Assembly (NCBI RefSeq): GCF_007744075.1
Contig: NZ_CP036266.1
Coordinates: 7,344,564 to 7,408,563, forward strand
DNA: 64,000 nt
Direction: 5' to 3'
Source of the DNA: Gimesia chilikensis
GTDB taxonomy: Bacteria > Planctomycetota > Planctomycetia > Planctomycetales > Planctomycetaceae
Below are positions 17,685 to 26,803 of this stretch, piece by piece; within the stretch, counting starts at the first letter, position 1, and every line of letters starts with the position of its first letter. The notes beneath the pieces are model-generated. The model did no database searches. It was not told the origin of the DNA and saw only the letters and a list, made by a program, of their open reading frames with translations. The position numbers and the translations under genes are program-made.

Positions 17685-18791
17685 ATGACAACCAGCTATA
17701 CCACACTGACCATTTCTGAAGATCGGACCATCGCTTTTGAAAACCAGCTGCAAAACAAGATTAACCAGGGAAGCCTGGCGTTGCTGGTCGCATTGGGTTA
17801 CCGGACGGGGCTCTGGAAAATCATGAGTCTGCTGGAGCATGCCACGAGCAGTGAGATTGCAGCGGAAGCTGGTCTCAAACAAGTGTATGTCGCCGACTGG
17901 CTGACGGCCATGCAGGGAGGCGGGCTGGTGGAGTATGATCCGATCTTCCAGACATACCGACTGCCGCGAGAGCATGCGGAAGTTCTGACCGGCTCCGCCC
18001 AATACGAGGAGAGCCTGCGCTGGTTGACACTGTTGGGGAAACTGGAGGACGAACTGGCAGAGAGTCTGCGGGCGGGAGCACCGCTATCAGACGAAACCCG
18101 CGAACGGATCCTGCAGGCACAGAGTGCAGAGCGTTCGACCTCATTTACAAATCAGCTGTTTCAGCAGATCCTGCCTTTGATTCCCGGTTTGATCATGCAA
18201 CTCTGCGAAGGCCTGGATGTACTGGACCTGGGTTGTGGCGACGGCAGACTGTTACTGGAACTGGCGACCGCGTTTCCGGAGAGTCGGTTTGTGGGCTACG
18301 ATCCGTCGACCGAATTAATAAAACAGGCACGCGAAAGTGCCGCAGCGCTGGGTCTGGAGAATATCGCATTCATCGAACGCGAGCTGACAGCCATTCATGC
18401 AATCAATGCCTTCGATCTGATCACCGTGTTTGACGTCACCGTGGCGCCGCAGGAACGGGAAGAGATGCTGCAGGCCGTCCAGACGGCACTCAGACCCGAT
18501 GGAACGTTGCTGCTGAGAGAACTGGCCTGTTCGCGCAGCCGGGAAGAAAATCTGCAGCACCCGCTGTCGGCTTTGCTGTTATCTATCTGCAGTCTGCGGA
18601 ATCTGACCGGAGCCGAACGTCCAGCAGCGGGTAACGAACGCGGCAGAGAAGCGTTGTGCAACAGTCTGACAGCAGCAGGGCTGGGCGACCTGGAATATCG
18701 CCTGCTGCCCGAGGATGTACTGCACGAGTATTACATCGCGCGACCTGGTGTGGCTGCGGAAACCTCGCTTAGCGCTGAAACAGCTTTTTAG
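17685..18791 (+). CDS. SAM-dependent methyltransferase with N-terminal winged helix (Rv2258c-like)
   Basis: A 368-residue cytosolic protein. Residues 20-110 form a winged-helix/dimerisation domain (ATSSEIAAEAGLKQVYVADWLTAM), as in small-molecule O-methyltransferases and the mycobacterial Rv2258c group. A class I Rossmann methyltransferase domain follows, with motif I VLDLGCGDGR at about 184 and the acidic end of strand 2 in FVGYDPS. Later motifs are FDLITVFDVT and LRPDGTLLLRE. The methyl acceptor is unknown. GAGGGGAG precedes the ATG at 17685. The last 23 bases overlap the end of the convergent small membrane-protein gene. Confidence 0.88.
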   Translation: MTTSYTTLTISEDRTIAFENQLQNKINQGSLALLVALGYRTGLWKIMSLLEHATSSEIAAEAGLKQVYVADWLTAMQGGGLVEYDPIFQTYRLPREHAEVLTGSAQYEESLRWLTLLGKLEDELAESLRAGAPLSDETRERILQAQSAERSTSFTNQLFQQILPLIPGLIMQLCEGLDVLDLGCGDGRLLLELATAFPESRFVGYDPSTELIKQARESAAALGLENIAFIERELTAIHAINAFDLITVFDVTVAPQEREEMLQAVQTALRPDGTLLLRELACSRSREENLQHPLSALLLSICSLRNLTGAERPAAGNERGREALCNSLTAAGLGDLEYRLLPEDVLHEYYIARPGVAAETSLSAETAF

Positions 18792-19161
18792 AAAGCTCTT
18801 CGTAATAGCGGGCATCGGTCCCGCCATCCGAGGCATGCAGGTGCAGGATGCCGGGATCGATAAACACCAGCGCGGGCTGTTCGTGTGCATGTTCTTCCGA
18901 GGCTTTGAGCAGGTAGCTGATATCCGTGCGACTCAATCGATGCGTTTTACACAGATCGTAGAACAGCCCCTGTGGCGTATCGGCACTGGCCTTCCGCTGA
19001 ATCTGCAGGTTTTCCCAGAGATAGAGTCCGAGCCAGATGGAACTGATGACAATCGTCGCGGTGATCAGCAACCAGTTTTCCTGCAGTACTCCACGATTAC
19101 GAAAGGCACGCGAAACATCATCGGTGTGACCGGCGAGGGTCAGAAAGAAATCATAGGACAT
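18769..19161 (-). CDS. Small single-pass membrane protein, unknown
   Basis: A 130-residue protein with one membrane helix at about residues 30-48. The following soluble part begins NLQIQRKASADTPQGLFYDL and contains LSRTDISYLL, a helix-turn-helix-like or docking segment, then a short strand ALVFIDPGILHL. No known family recognised. It starts three bases after the HEAT-repeat gene ends on the same strand and is very likely co-transcribed with it, so the two products may interact. The 3' end overlaps the convergent methyltransferase by 23 bases. Confidence 0.72.
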   Translation of the reverse strand: MSYDFFLTLAGHTDDVSRAFRNRGVLQENWLLITATIVISSIWLGLYLWENLQIQRKASADTPQGLFYDLCKTHRLSRTDISYLLKASEEHAHEQPALVFIDPGILHLHASDGGTDARYYEELSKKLFQR

Positions 19162-19164
19162 CGA

Positions 19165-20802
19165 TTACTCTCCCTTCTCAGTTGCTGATTGGTCAGCGGG
19201 TATTTCTTTTGACTTCTCCGGAACCCGCAGGGCTTTAATGGCGACCTCGCGGACCCTTGTTTTCTCATCACTTACCAGGTGCAGCAGTGCCTGTCGGGCT
19301 TCGGGGGTGGAAAGCGTGCCCAGGATCTCGGCGCTGGTACGGCGGACCAGTTCATCCGAATCTTCGGTGAGGGCTTTCAGAGCGGGAACCACTTCTCCGT
19401 GTAACTGTAAGACCTGTGCACAGCGGGCGGCCTGAATCCGGCGTTTCTTCAACGGATGTGCCATGGCCCGACTCAAATCGATCAGACAACGGGGATCGAG
19501 TTTGAGCAACAGCTTACCAACAGAGGGACAGACCTGGGGACTGAATTCTTCAAAATGTTCCAGCACGAAATCGACGTCGAAACTTGCGAGTTCGCGACGG
19601 GCGGCTTCCCGCACTTCTTCGATGGGGCTGTCGATTTTTTCAACCAGCAGATTCATGGCATCCGGGACGTGCTGCGCGCGAAGCTGACAGGTCGCCCAGG
19701 CCTGTTGCACCGGATCTTCGGAGTCGAGGTTTTCCAGAACCATTTCGGCAACCTCGGCGCGATCGGGATTACGAAGGATCGAGATCGCGGCTTCCTTAGC
19801 GGCGGGGGTGCCGTGCTGCAGCATCCAGCGCTGTGCCTGCTTCTTACTCGGCAGATCCAGATCGAGCAGACTGATCAACCGAATGACGCTGGTCTGTAAC
19901 ACAGGTGGAATGCGGGTGAAGTCCTGGTGATCGGCTTCGAGCCAGGCCAGCTTGCCGATCTGTCGGAAGTTGGTCTGCTGCAGTTCTGAAGGATGTTCGG
20001 GCAGCCAGCGGAGCAGGTGTGCGATGAACTCGGGATCTTCGCGATTCGCGAGTGCCTCCAGGGCTTTGGTGTTAGGATAGCTTACGCCGGTGAAATCACA
20101 GATCAGCTGCATCACGCCGACATGCTTACTCTCGTGAAGAACTTCTTCTGCCAGTCTTCTCGTCTCCGGATCGGAGTGCCAGAGAATCTTACGAATGGCG
20201 GCGTCATCGACATTGCCGAGGATCAGCAGGCTCTCCATGATCTCTTCGGGCCGATCGAATTCGGGGAGATTTTCGGCAGCTTTCATCAGCGAACTGAGGA
20301 TCTCGCGACGGATCTCTTTGGCGTTCTTCAGAAACAAACGGGAGTAAGCTGAGTCAACGCTGCGATCGAGAAAATGCTCGTACAACAGACCGATCAGATG
20401 GCGGAGTGTCTGTGTAGCCAGGTCGGGTTGATGATTGACCAGCCGCTTGTTTTCAAACAGATCAATCAGGGCGGGGATCTGCCTGAAGTCGTGGTTGATG
20501 CGGACGAACTCCAGGCCACAGTACTGCAGCTCGCGGTTGCCGTGCAGCAGACATTGACGGATGGCGGCATCGAGGGCTTTGGTATGTGTTTCCAAAAGCT
20601 TGCGGACAGACGGCGAGTGGATTGCGTACCGACGGATGACTTCGACCAGACCGCGGGCACTCTGCTGCTGGAGCAGCGCAAAGACAGCCTGTTCCTGGAT
20701 CAACTCGTCTTCGACGTCGAGTGCCAGGATCAAGGCGTTGATCGCATGCGAATTTCTGCTCTGCGCCAACAAATCAAAGGTTTTGGTAATTGAGGAGGCC
20801 AT
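19165..20802 (-). CDS. HEAT-repeat protein
   Basis: A 545-residue protein started at the ATG at 20802 (MASSITKTFDLLAQ). An in-frame extension to 20931 has no sequence character and was rejected, although a strong ribosome site is lacking at either position. The whole protein is made of paired helices in the HEAT style, clearest at the C-terminus: LVRRTSAEILGTLSTPEARQ and TRVREVAIKALRVPE. Such solenoids act as protein-binding scaffolds. There is no signal peptide, so it is probably cytosolic. The small membrane protein immediately downstream could anchor it. No enzymatic domain. Confidence 0.85.
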   Translation of the reverse strand: MASSITKTFDLLAQSRNSHAINALILALDVEDELIQEQAVFALLQQQSARGLVEVIRRYAIHSPSVRKLLETHTKALDAAIRQCLLHGNRELQYCGLEFVRINHDFRQIPALIDLFENKRLVNHQPDLATQTLRHLIGLLYEHFLDRSVDSAYSRLFLKNAKEIRREILSSLMKAAENLPEFDRPEEIMESLLILGNVDDAAIRKILWHSDPETRRLAEEVLHESKHVGVMQLICDFTGVSYPNTKALEALANREDPEFIAHLLRWLPEHPSELQQTNFRQIGKLAWLEADHQDFTRIPPVLQTSVIRLISLLDLDLPSKKQAQRWMLQHGTPAAKEAAISILRNPDRAEVAEMVLENLDSEDPVQQAWATCQLRAQHVPDAMNLLVEKIDSPIEEVREAARRELASFDVDFVLEHFEEFSPQVCPSVGKLLLKLDPRCLIDLSRAMAHPLKKRRIQAARCAQVLQLHGEVVPALKALTEDSDELVRRTSAEILGTLSTPEARQALLHLVSDEKTRVREVAIKALRVPEKSKEIPADQSATEKGE

Positions 20803-21057
20803 GCTGACTTGAGATCGAATTAAGTGCCTGGATCTGCCAACGCAGCGCAAACCCGGGATTAAGAGCCAGGGGTTTGTCCCCTGCCCGTCGCCGGCGCAGC
20901 AACTGCGCATTTCCTGCCCGCTATCTTTCAATATCGAGAATCTGAGAGGGCCTTCTGCAGCCAGAGTGTTTTAACCCTGCTATGCGGCATAACCGTTACA
21001 CTTGCGGCAGGAAGGCCTCAAAAAGCAGGCTGCGACACAGAAAAAGGTGTCGATCTG

Positions 21058-21894
21058 TCAACCCGTCTGCAGATGCTGCTGGAGGAAGGCAAACGACTCG
21101 CGCAGGATATCGGGGGCCATATGACTGTGTCGGCTGAGTTCGACGTGCAGCGCTCCCTGATAGTCAATCTGTCTGAGGCCGGCGAATACATCGTCGAAGT
21201 CGATTTCCCCTTCTCCGAAGCGGAGGTGATCGTGCACACCCTGGCGCATGTCTTCGATGTGGATGTTAAAGATGCGCTCACGCCAGGGTTTGAGAAATTC
21301 GCTGATGGGCAGTTCTCCCATGCATTGCAGATGACCGATGTCGACGGTCAGTCCGAAATAGGGATGATCAACGAGTGTGAGCAGTTCCTCGAAATCAGCC
21401 AGCGTCTCGATGAGCATTCCCGGCTCCGGTTCGAATGCCAGACGCACTTCTTTGTCTGCAGCGTAGTCGATGACCTCGCGACAGCCAGCGGCTAACCTGT
21501 TGAGTGCTGCGACGCGGGGCAGGTCTTCTTTTAACTGACCAGCCCAGAATGAGACGGCGTCGGACTGCAGAGCTGCGGCCAGATCAACACAGCGTTTGAG
21601 AAAGTCGATGCGGCGTTCCCGCTCTTCCGCGGACGGACTGACGAGCGTCGGCTCGTGTTTGACGCGGGGATCCAGCAGGAAGCGGGCACCGGTTTCGATG
21701 ACCGTGGAGAGCTGGCATTCCTGCAGCAGTTGCTGTGTCGCTGCCATCTGCCGGGGGAGGTCGGGAGCAAAAGGATTAAGCGTGTAATGATCGACGGTGA
21801 TGGCTGCGGAGGTATAACCGGTCTCGGCAATCAGGCGGAGGGCATCGTCCCAGCGATGGAAGGCCAGACCGTTGGTGTTAAATCCCGGTTTCAC
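21058..21894 (-). CDS. Sugar phosphate isomerase/epimerase (xylose isomerase-like TIM barrel)
   Basis: A 278-residue protein of the AP-endonuclease-2/xylose-isomerase-like TIM barrel superfamily. It begins with a typical first strand (KPGFNTNGLAFHRWDDAL). It contains metal-site signatures: a glutamate in LAFEPEPGML, the DIGH motif (GLTVDIGHLQCMG) and a late HIEDM. These enzymes isomerise or epimerise sugars or inositols. The exact substrate cannot be told. The gene follows the DUF1080 gene on the same strand, with a hairpin terminator between them. Confidence 0.88.
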   Translation of the reverse strand: MKPGFNTNGLAFHRWDDALRLIAETGYTSAAITVDHYTLNPFAPDLPRQMAATQQLLQECQLSTVIETGARFLLDPRVKHEPTLVSPSAEERERRIDFLKRCVDLAAALQSDAVSFWAGQLKEDLPRVAALNRLAAGCREVIDYAADKEVRLAFEPEPGMLIETLADFEELLTLVDHPYFGLTVDIGHLQCMGELPISEFLKPWRERIFNIHIEDMRQGVHDHLRFGEGEIDFDDVFAGLRQIDYQGALHVELSRHSHMAPDILRESFAFLQQHLQTG

Positions 21895-21932
21895 GTCTCA
21901 GTTCTCCGCAGCGGATGTCAGTCGAATGCAAA

Positions 21933-21958
21933 CGGCCCTCGTTGTGTAACGAGGGCCG
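21933..21958 (-). terminator. Hairpin terminator after the DUF1080 gene
   Basis: An eleven-base-pair perfect stem, CGGCCCTCGTT/AACGAGGGCCG with a four-base loop, followed on the minus strand by a short TTT run. It lies between the DUF1080 stop (21990) and the start of the isomerase gene (21894). Confidence 0.7.
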
Positions 21959-21989
21959 GTATCAGGCTTTCAATATAACGCGATCAGGC

Positions 21990-22649
21990 TCAGTCAGCCA
22001 GTGGCTTGACCTTGATGTTCTTGTAGTAAACCACGCTCTTGGGATCGTGTGCCTGGAGAGCAAAGCTTCCCTTGTCTCCCAGTGAGGGTGATCCGGTGGC
22101 CCCTTCGGGTTCGGTGTAATCGATCACGGTTTCGTCGTTGATTTTGACAATCACGTGACGACCTTTGACGATAATGTGCTGCGTCCACCATTCGTTATCT
22201 TTGGCGGGTGTCTTGAAGAGTTTGACGCGGTTGTAGAGGCTGCCGGTTTTGACCGGGTCTTTGTGACTCACATTGACCTGCGATTCGTATCCCTGAGTCG
22301 GCCAGCCTTCTTCCTGGAATTTAGTGTGGAAGAAGATACCAGAGTTGCTGCCCGGGGTGGTTTTGACGTCTGCTTTGAATTCAAAGTTCTTGAACTCTTC
22401 TTCAGTGAAGAGATGCGAACGCTTCCCGGTGACGACGATCACGCCATCTTTGACTTCAAAAGGGCCCCCTTCTGCAATCTTCCAGCCGGTGAGATCTTTG
22501 CCGTTGAAGAGGTCAACCCAGCCATCAGAAGAAGCTGCGTTGTTATCACCGGAGCAGGCAGTCGTGCTGCCCAGAACAGAGGAGATCACCAGGGCTGCCA
22601 TCAGACCGGTGAAGACATTGAAGTAAGACTGCGAGCGGTATTTGTTCAT
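21990..22649 (-). CDS. DUF1080 (3-keto-disaccharide hydrolase-like) exported protein
   Basis: A 219-residue protein from the ATG at 22649 (an in-frame ATG four codons upstream is also possible). A hydrophobic N-terminal segment ends in GSTTAC at Cys32, possibly a lipoprotein site although the box is not ideal. The mature domain starts DGWVDLFNGKDLTGWKIAEG, the diagnostic opening of DUF1080. It continues with a jelly-roll, LamG-like pattern (NSGIFFHTKFQEEGWPTQGY, then YKNIKVKPL at the end). DUF1080 is very common in planctomycetes; some members act on 3-keto-glycosides. The substrate is unknown here. Confidence 0.92.
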   Translation of the reverse strand: MNKYRSQSYFNVFTGLMAALVISSVLGSTTACSGDNNAASSDGWVDLFNGKDLTGWKIAEGGPFEVKDGVIVVTGKRSHLFTEEEFKNFEFKADVKTTPGSNSGIFFHTKFQEEGWPTQGYESQVNVSHKDPVKTGSLYNRVKLFKTPAKDNEWWTQHIIVKGRHVIVKINDETVIDYTEPEGATGSPSLGDKGSFALQAHDPKSVVYYKNIKVKPLAD

Positions 22650-22745
22650 TGTGGGTATCACTCCTGGAAGCGGATCAGAAATAAGACAGAGGTTTCTTGC
22701 TCAGTTTCTATATGCTACGCAGGCGTTGCACCCGTTAAAAGGAAA

Positions 22746-22783
22746 CAGAGCACTTCCCGGCTATTTTTCCGAAAAGTGCTCTG
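22746..22783 (-). terminator. Hairpin terminator after VWA gene 1
   Basis: Arms CAGAGCACTT (22746-22755) and AAGTGCTCTG (22774-22783) pair perfectly around an 18-base loop, and the minus strand continues with TTTCCTTTT. It lies downstream of the VWA gene that ends at 22818. Confidence 0.65.
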
Positions 22784-22817
22784 CCTGTGTTAAGTATCTT
22801 TAGTAATTCAAGCCTGC

Positions 22818-24692
22818 TTACAGCTTGGGAACTTTGATTTCCTTACCGACTTTGTCGTAGCGTGGATCGCGGAAGTGTTCTACAAAGTACATGCCGAAAC
22901 CCTGATTGAGTTCGTATTGTGCCCGTTGGGCCCAAGGGGTACCAGGATGCTCTTTGATCACCAGCTTATACTGGTTTTCCGCTTTTTTGAGTTGCTTATC
23001 CAGTTCTTCCGGGCTGACCTTGGTGAGTTTGACCTGGACCGGATCCGGGGGCAGCATTTTTTTACCACGTTTCACATTCCAGGTGTTGCTCTTCTGGTCC
23101 TTGGGAGCAGGCATGTTTTTAGCATGCGAGTCCATGGCCAGGCAGTACTGGAACAGACGAACGCGGTAGGCCAGACACTGTGCCAGTGTCAGGTCGTAGG
23201 CAGCACGCCAGCGGGAGGATTTTTCCTGAGCCCGCAGCGGTTCGATGTCTTCGAGAATGTCGACGGCTTTCTGCAGGAGGCCCATGGCACGGATGGCCTT
23301 GGGAACTTCCTTGCTGCCGGCTTCGTAAAATTCTTTCTTCTTTAGTGGGTAGTAAAGTTCCTTGATATTCAACTGCTTATCCAGGTGCGGATTGAGCGTG
23401 ACGATCACCTTCCAGATAGAAGAACGGAACTTGCTGGCTGAACGGGTAGCATCGTATTCACGACGTGAGAGCAACAGGGGCTGATACTCTTTCATATCCT
23501 GGAAACGGAACTGCCGCTCCTGGTTGCTGCCGGCACCGGCCAGACGCTGTTCTTTGCCGGGCAGAACGAAGAAGATACCACCGGTTTCACGGGCGATGCG
23601 AACCTGCTCGTAAGGTCCGAACCCGGCCGAGAAGGAATCCCAGCGGCCGTGCAGACCGTCGTATTGCAGAGACTCGGGAAACGCGGTTTCCGGTCCCCGG
23701 TTAATCTGAATCCAGTGGGGCAGATTGTAAACGGGATCACGCCAGAGCTGACGGGCATAGGGATAGCCGAAGACCGACTCGCGTCCCAGAATGTAAATCG
23801 GAGACTTCATCCGCTTGGCGCGGGTGATGACTTCTTCAACGGCGGCGCCGTCATCGCCGGACTCGTCGGTCACACAGACGATACAGAGACGGCGGTCGGT
23901 TTTACGGGCCATGGTACTGTATTTGTCGATCGTGGCCGCGACGGTCTGGCACATGTTTTCCAAGCCGGTTTCATCGATGGGAATTTTGCCGATGGCGTCC
24001 TGAACTTCTTTGACGTCCATGGTCGGCTTGGGGGTATGTACGTGAACGGTGGCCCCATAACTGAGAATGGCCGTCAGCAGGGTCTGGTCCCGTTCGCGGG
24101 TTTTCTTTTCCTGTTTGGCGGCGATACCAAGTTCGCTGTAGATCTTATTGAAGTTCTCAGAAATTTCTTTCTGGTCGTCTTTCATACTTCCCGATTCGTC
24201 GAAGAGCCAGACCACCAGAATTTTCTCTTCCCGCATGATGCGGATCAGTTCTTTGGAGATGCGGCTCATGGCGGTGCCATAACCTTCGACGACCGCACCG
24301 ACTTCACCGGTGACTTCACCGACACCGAGGTCTTCGCCCAGGATGTCATCGCCGGGCGCTGTGATTTCGCCGGCGTTGATTTTGATTTCCGGTTCTTTGA
24401 GACTCTCAGAGGTTTCAATTTTCTGAGAGGAGACGGCGGTTGACGTTGAGGCGCCGACGTTCGTCGAGACCATGCCACCGGAGGTCACACTCAGGTTTTC
24501 AGAGACTTCAAGATTGGTTTCCAGAACCTGTTCGAACTCCGCCTGATCGCGTTCGTCATCGAAGATGGTTTCGATGGCGACTTCGGGCTGACTGTCGGTG
24601 AGCTGATGATGGATCAGTCCCATGCCGACCAGAATCACAGCGTGAACGATCAAAGAAGTAAAAAAGGCTGAATAGTCTCGCGCTTGAGCCAT
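22818..24692 (-). CDS. VWA-domain protein with TonB-like N-terminal anchor (copy 1)
   Basis: A 624-residue protein from the ATG at 24692, with GGGGGA upstream. A single membrane helix at about residues 10-28 contains Ser13-L-I-V-His17, the SxxxH pattern found in the TonB anchor. A linker rich in Glu, Ser and Thr follows. The VWA domain begins about residue 157 with the MIDAS motif D165-E-S-G-S169 and includes VCVTDESGDD. The C-terminal third (about 470-620) is helical with an EHPGTPWAQRAQYEL motif resembling TPR-type trailing helices. It is a paralogue of the next gene upstream, which has the same architecture. It is probably a periplasmic protein driven or anchored by an inner-membrane complex; the role is inferred. 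Confidence 0.88.
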   Translation of the reverse strand: MAQARDYSAFFTSLIVHAVILVGMGLIHHQLTDSQPEVAIETIFDDERDQAEFEQVLETNLEVSENLSVTSGGMVSTNVGASTSTAVSSQKIETSESLKEPEIKINAGEITAPGDDILGEDLGVGEVTGEVGAVVEGYGTAMSRISKELIRIMREEKILVVWLFDESGSMKDDQKEISENFNKIYSELGIAAKQEKKTRERDQTLLTAILSYGATVHVHTPKPTMDVKEVQDAIGKIPIDETGLENMCQTVAATIDKYSTMARKTDRRLCIVCVTDESGDDGAAVEEVITRAKRMKSPIYILGRESVFGYPYARQLWRDPVYNLPHWIQINRGPETAFPESLQYDGLHGRWDSFSAGFGPYEQVRIARETGGIFFVLPGKEQRLAGAGSNQERQFRFQDMKEYQPLLLSRREYDATRSASKFRSSIWKVIVTLNPHLDKQLNIKELYYPLKKKEFYEAGSKEVPKAIRAMGLLQKAVDILEDIEPLRAQEKSSRWRAAYDLTLAQCLAYRVRLFQYCLAMDSHAKNMPAPKDQKSNTWNVKRGKKMLPPDPVQVKLTKVSPEELDKQLKKAENQYKLVIKEHPGTPWAQRAQYELNQGFGMYFVEHFRDPRYDKVGKEIKVPKL

Positions 24693-24818
24693 CAGTAATA
24701 ATCCCCCCGGCACTTTCTCAGCGAACTGCTTTCAAAGTGTTGTGCCTGTTTTGTTTCAGCGTTGGATGTTGCAGAAACGAGTCTTGAAAAATCAGTTGAA
24801 ATGATATGTCAGAAACCC

Positions 24819-24844
24819 GAGGCTCCTGCAATCTCAGGAGCCTC
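24819..24844 (-). terminator. Hairpin terminator after VWA gene 2
   Basis: A ten-base-pair perfect stem GAGGCTCCTG/CAGGAGCCTC with a six-base loop; the minus strand then reads GGGTTTCT. It lies between the stop of VWA gene 2 (24887) and the start of VWA gene 1, so the two paralogues are probably separate or partly separated transcripts. Confidence 0.65.
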
Positions 24845-24886
24845 AGTATAAAACTCAAGTGTTGTCGGTGTATTCAGTTAGGTAAA

Positions 24887-26803
24887 TCAGATCTTCAGCG
24901 GTTTGTTGGGAGAAACACCCCGTTTTCGGAGGGCTTCATTTCTCTTACGCTGTTCTTCCTCAAAACGTGGGTTCGGTGTTCGGACCCGGTTACCGCTGTT
25001 GTCGAGGTTCAGCTTCATTTCCTGCCACTTCCAGCCCAGTGGTTTTTCCAGCTCTTTGGCGGCCAGATAGGACCAGGGAGTTCCCGGATGCTCGTCGATC
25101 ACGCCATTCAGGAGTTCCATGGCCTGCTTTTCCAGTTTCCGTACAGTTGGGCTGGAACGGGCGTCTTTGGCGGCTACCAGTCTCCAGGCGTTGTTGCCTT
25201 TTGTCTCGAAGACTTTGGGATTGCTTTTCATTTCGGCGAGGATCGTGTTGTATCCGTGAGCACGTGCCTGATTGGCCAGGACGCGGCCCAAGGCCAGATC
25301 GTAGTTGGCACGCCAGCGGGGTTCTGTGATTTTCTTACGATCTTTGAGCCCCTGTTCCAGCATGACCTGCAGTTCATTCAAGCCGTAGCTGAGCTGCGAG
25401 ACCGGCTTCTGGGCTTCAGTAATCGCCTGCCTGAGAACGTTATCGGTATTGGCAGGAAATTCCAGAGTGGGCTGAGGCAGTCGACGGTCAGAAAGTCGAG
25501 TTGCCGCGGCTGTTCGGACGAGCGCCTGCTTAGCCATGTTTTGTGTGAGCATTCGCTCGTAATCGCGAATGGAGATGTAATCGGGATGGTAGTCCCGCAT
25601 ATCGGCTGCTTCAAAATTGGGAGACGTATCTTCGGTGATGAAGTAGATCCCGTTGGTTTCCGCACAGAGACGTGTCAGTGCGTAGGGACCGTAGCCTGAG
25701 CTGATCTGGCGAATGTCGTAATCGGACTGCCCCCAGAACGGCAGTTTGATACGTTCGGGCAATACAGTTTCCGGTCCGGATTGCTGAACAGCAGGAACTT
25801 CAATACCAGGTTCGATAGGGAACTGGATGACCACTTCCTGCTGACCAAAGGGAGAGGCGTTCCCCACGACGTAGCATTTAATGCCGTTACGTTTGGTGAG
25901 CAGAATGGTTTCTTCCAGGTTCTGAACCGCATCGGTGCCTGCTTCATCGGTTACCACGATGACCATCATATTACGGCGGCTGGAACGTTTGTAGGACAAC
26001 CAGCGTTTGGAGACCTGGTTCACAGCAGCGAAGACGTTTTCATCGCCGGAGGTATCTTCTTTGATCGAACGGATCTGGGAAACGACTTCTTTGACATCAC
26101 TGACCGGATCTTTGGTCACGAACTGGGTCGTCGCACCAAAGGCGGCGACAGCGGTTTTGAGTGAAGATTCATTTTCGGCGGCTTCGAGGATGCCCAGCTG
26201 TTTGTAGACGTTTTCAAAGCGATCGGCGATTTCGTTACGCCGCTGACTGACTGAAGGTGAAACGTCGAACAGCCAGACGACCAGCAGTTTTTTCTCTTTG
26301 ACCGCGGCAGCGATTTCGAGGGTCAGACGATCGATGGCCCCCGCTACTCCGCCCGGACGGTCGGTTTCGCCGGTGACTTCCACGGCAGCCGTCAGTTCTT
26401 CCTGGGCGGGCTGAGTCAGGTTGTCATCAAAGACCGGTTCGGGAGTTTCAATATCATTTTCCAGCTGATCCTTTAACGCTTCCTGCTGCTCTTTGGCTGA
26501 GACAGGGGCGGCCGCCATGGAGGGGGCCAGAATCTCGGTATCGCCGGCGGAACCAACGACGTCCTGAATGGTGGGATCGAGTTTGAAAACGTTGTCGTCC
26601 AGTTCTTCGATGGAAGAAATAATCGCATGTTCCGAATCGAGGAGCGTAATGCGGGTGATACTTGCCAGGACAAACAGAATCAGCAGGTGGACCCCGAGAC
26701 TGATAAACCAGGCGGGAACTTCTTTCATATTGAGCCAGCTGCGGTGTTCGACGTCGACGATTTCTTCGACATGAACGTCTCTGGTGGAATTGGCAATACT
26801 CAC
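24887..26803 (-). CDS. VWA-domain protein with TonB-like N-terminal anchor (copy 2)
   Basis: I start at the GTG at 26803, preceded by AAGGAG at six bases; an earlier in-frame GTG at 26839 would translate through that ribosome site. The product is 638 residues. After about 30 cytosolic residues, a membrane helix carries Ser35-L-G-V-His39, with Leu46 and Thr50 at the further positions of the TonB SHLS pattern. The VWA domain has MIDAS D180-V-S-P-S184 and a later VVTDEAGTD. The C-terminal helical region ends with EHPGTPWSYLAAKEL, matching copy 1. It is probably periplasmic. The precise role is unknown. Confidence 0.88.
   Translation of the reverse strand: MSIANSTRDVHVEEIVDVEHRSWLNMKEVPAWFISLGVHLLILFVLASITRITLLDSEHAIISSIEELDDNVFKLDPTIQDVVGSAGDTEILAPSMAAAPVSAKEQQEALKDQLENDIETPEPVFDDNLTQPAQEELTAAVEVTGETDRPGGVAGAIDRLTLEIAAAVKEKKLLVVWLFDVSPSVSQRRNEIADRFENVYKQLGILEAAENESSLKTAVAAFGATTQFVTKDPVSDVKEVVSQIRSIKEDTSGDENVFAAVNQVSKRWLSYKRSSRRNMMVIVVTDEAGTDAVQNLEETILLTKRNGIKCYVVGNASPFGQQEVVIQFPIEPGIEVPAVQQSGPETVLPERIKLPFWGQSDYDIRQISSGYGPYALTRLCAETNGIYFITEDTSPNFEAADMRDYHPDYISIRDYERMLTQNMAKQALVRTAAATRLSDRRLPQPTLEFPANTDNVLRQAITEAQKPVSQLSYGLNELQVMLEQGLKDRKKITEPRWRANYDLALGRVLANQARAHGYNTILAEMKSNPKVFETKGNNAWRLVAAKDARSSPTVRKLEKQAMELLNGVIDEHPGTPWSYLAAKELEKPLGWKWQEMKLNLDNSGNRVRTPNPRFEEEQRKRNEALRKRGVSPNKPLKI

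Noticed and set aside
22818-26803. The VWA pair as part of a MoxR/BatA aerotolerance operon
   Set aside because: No MoxR ATPase or DUF58 gene is adjacent, and the domain order (anchor first, VWA, helical tail) differs from BatA/BatB.
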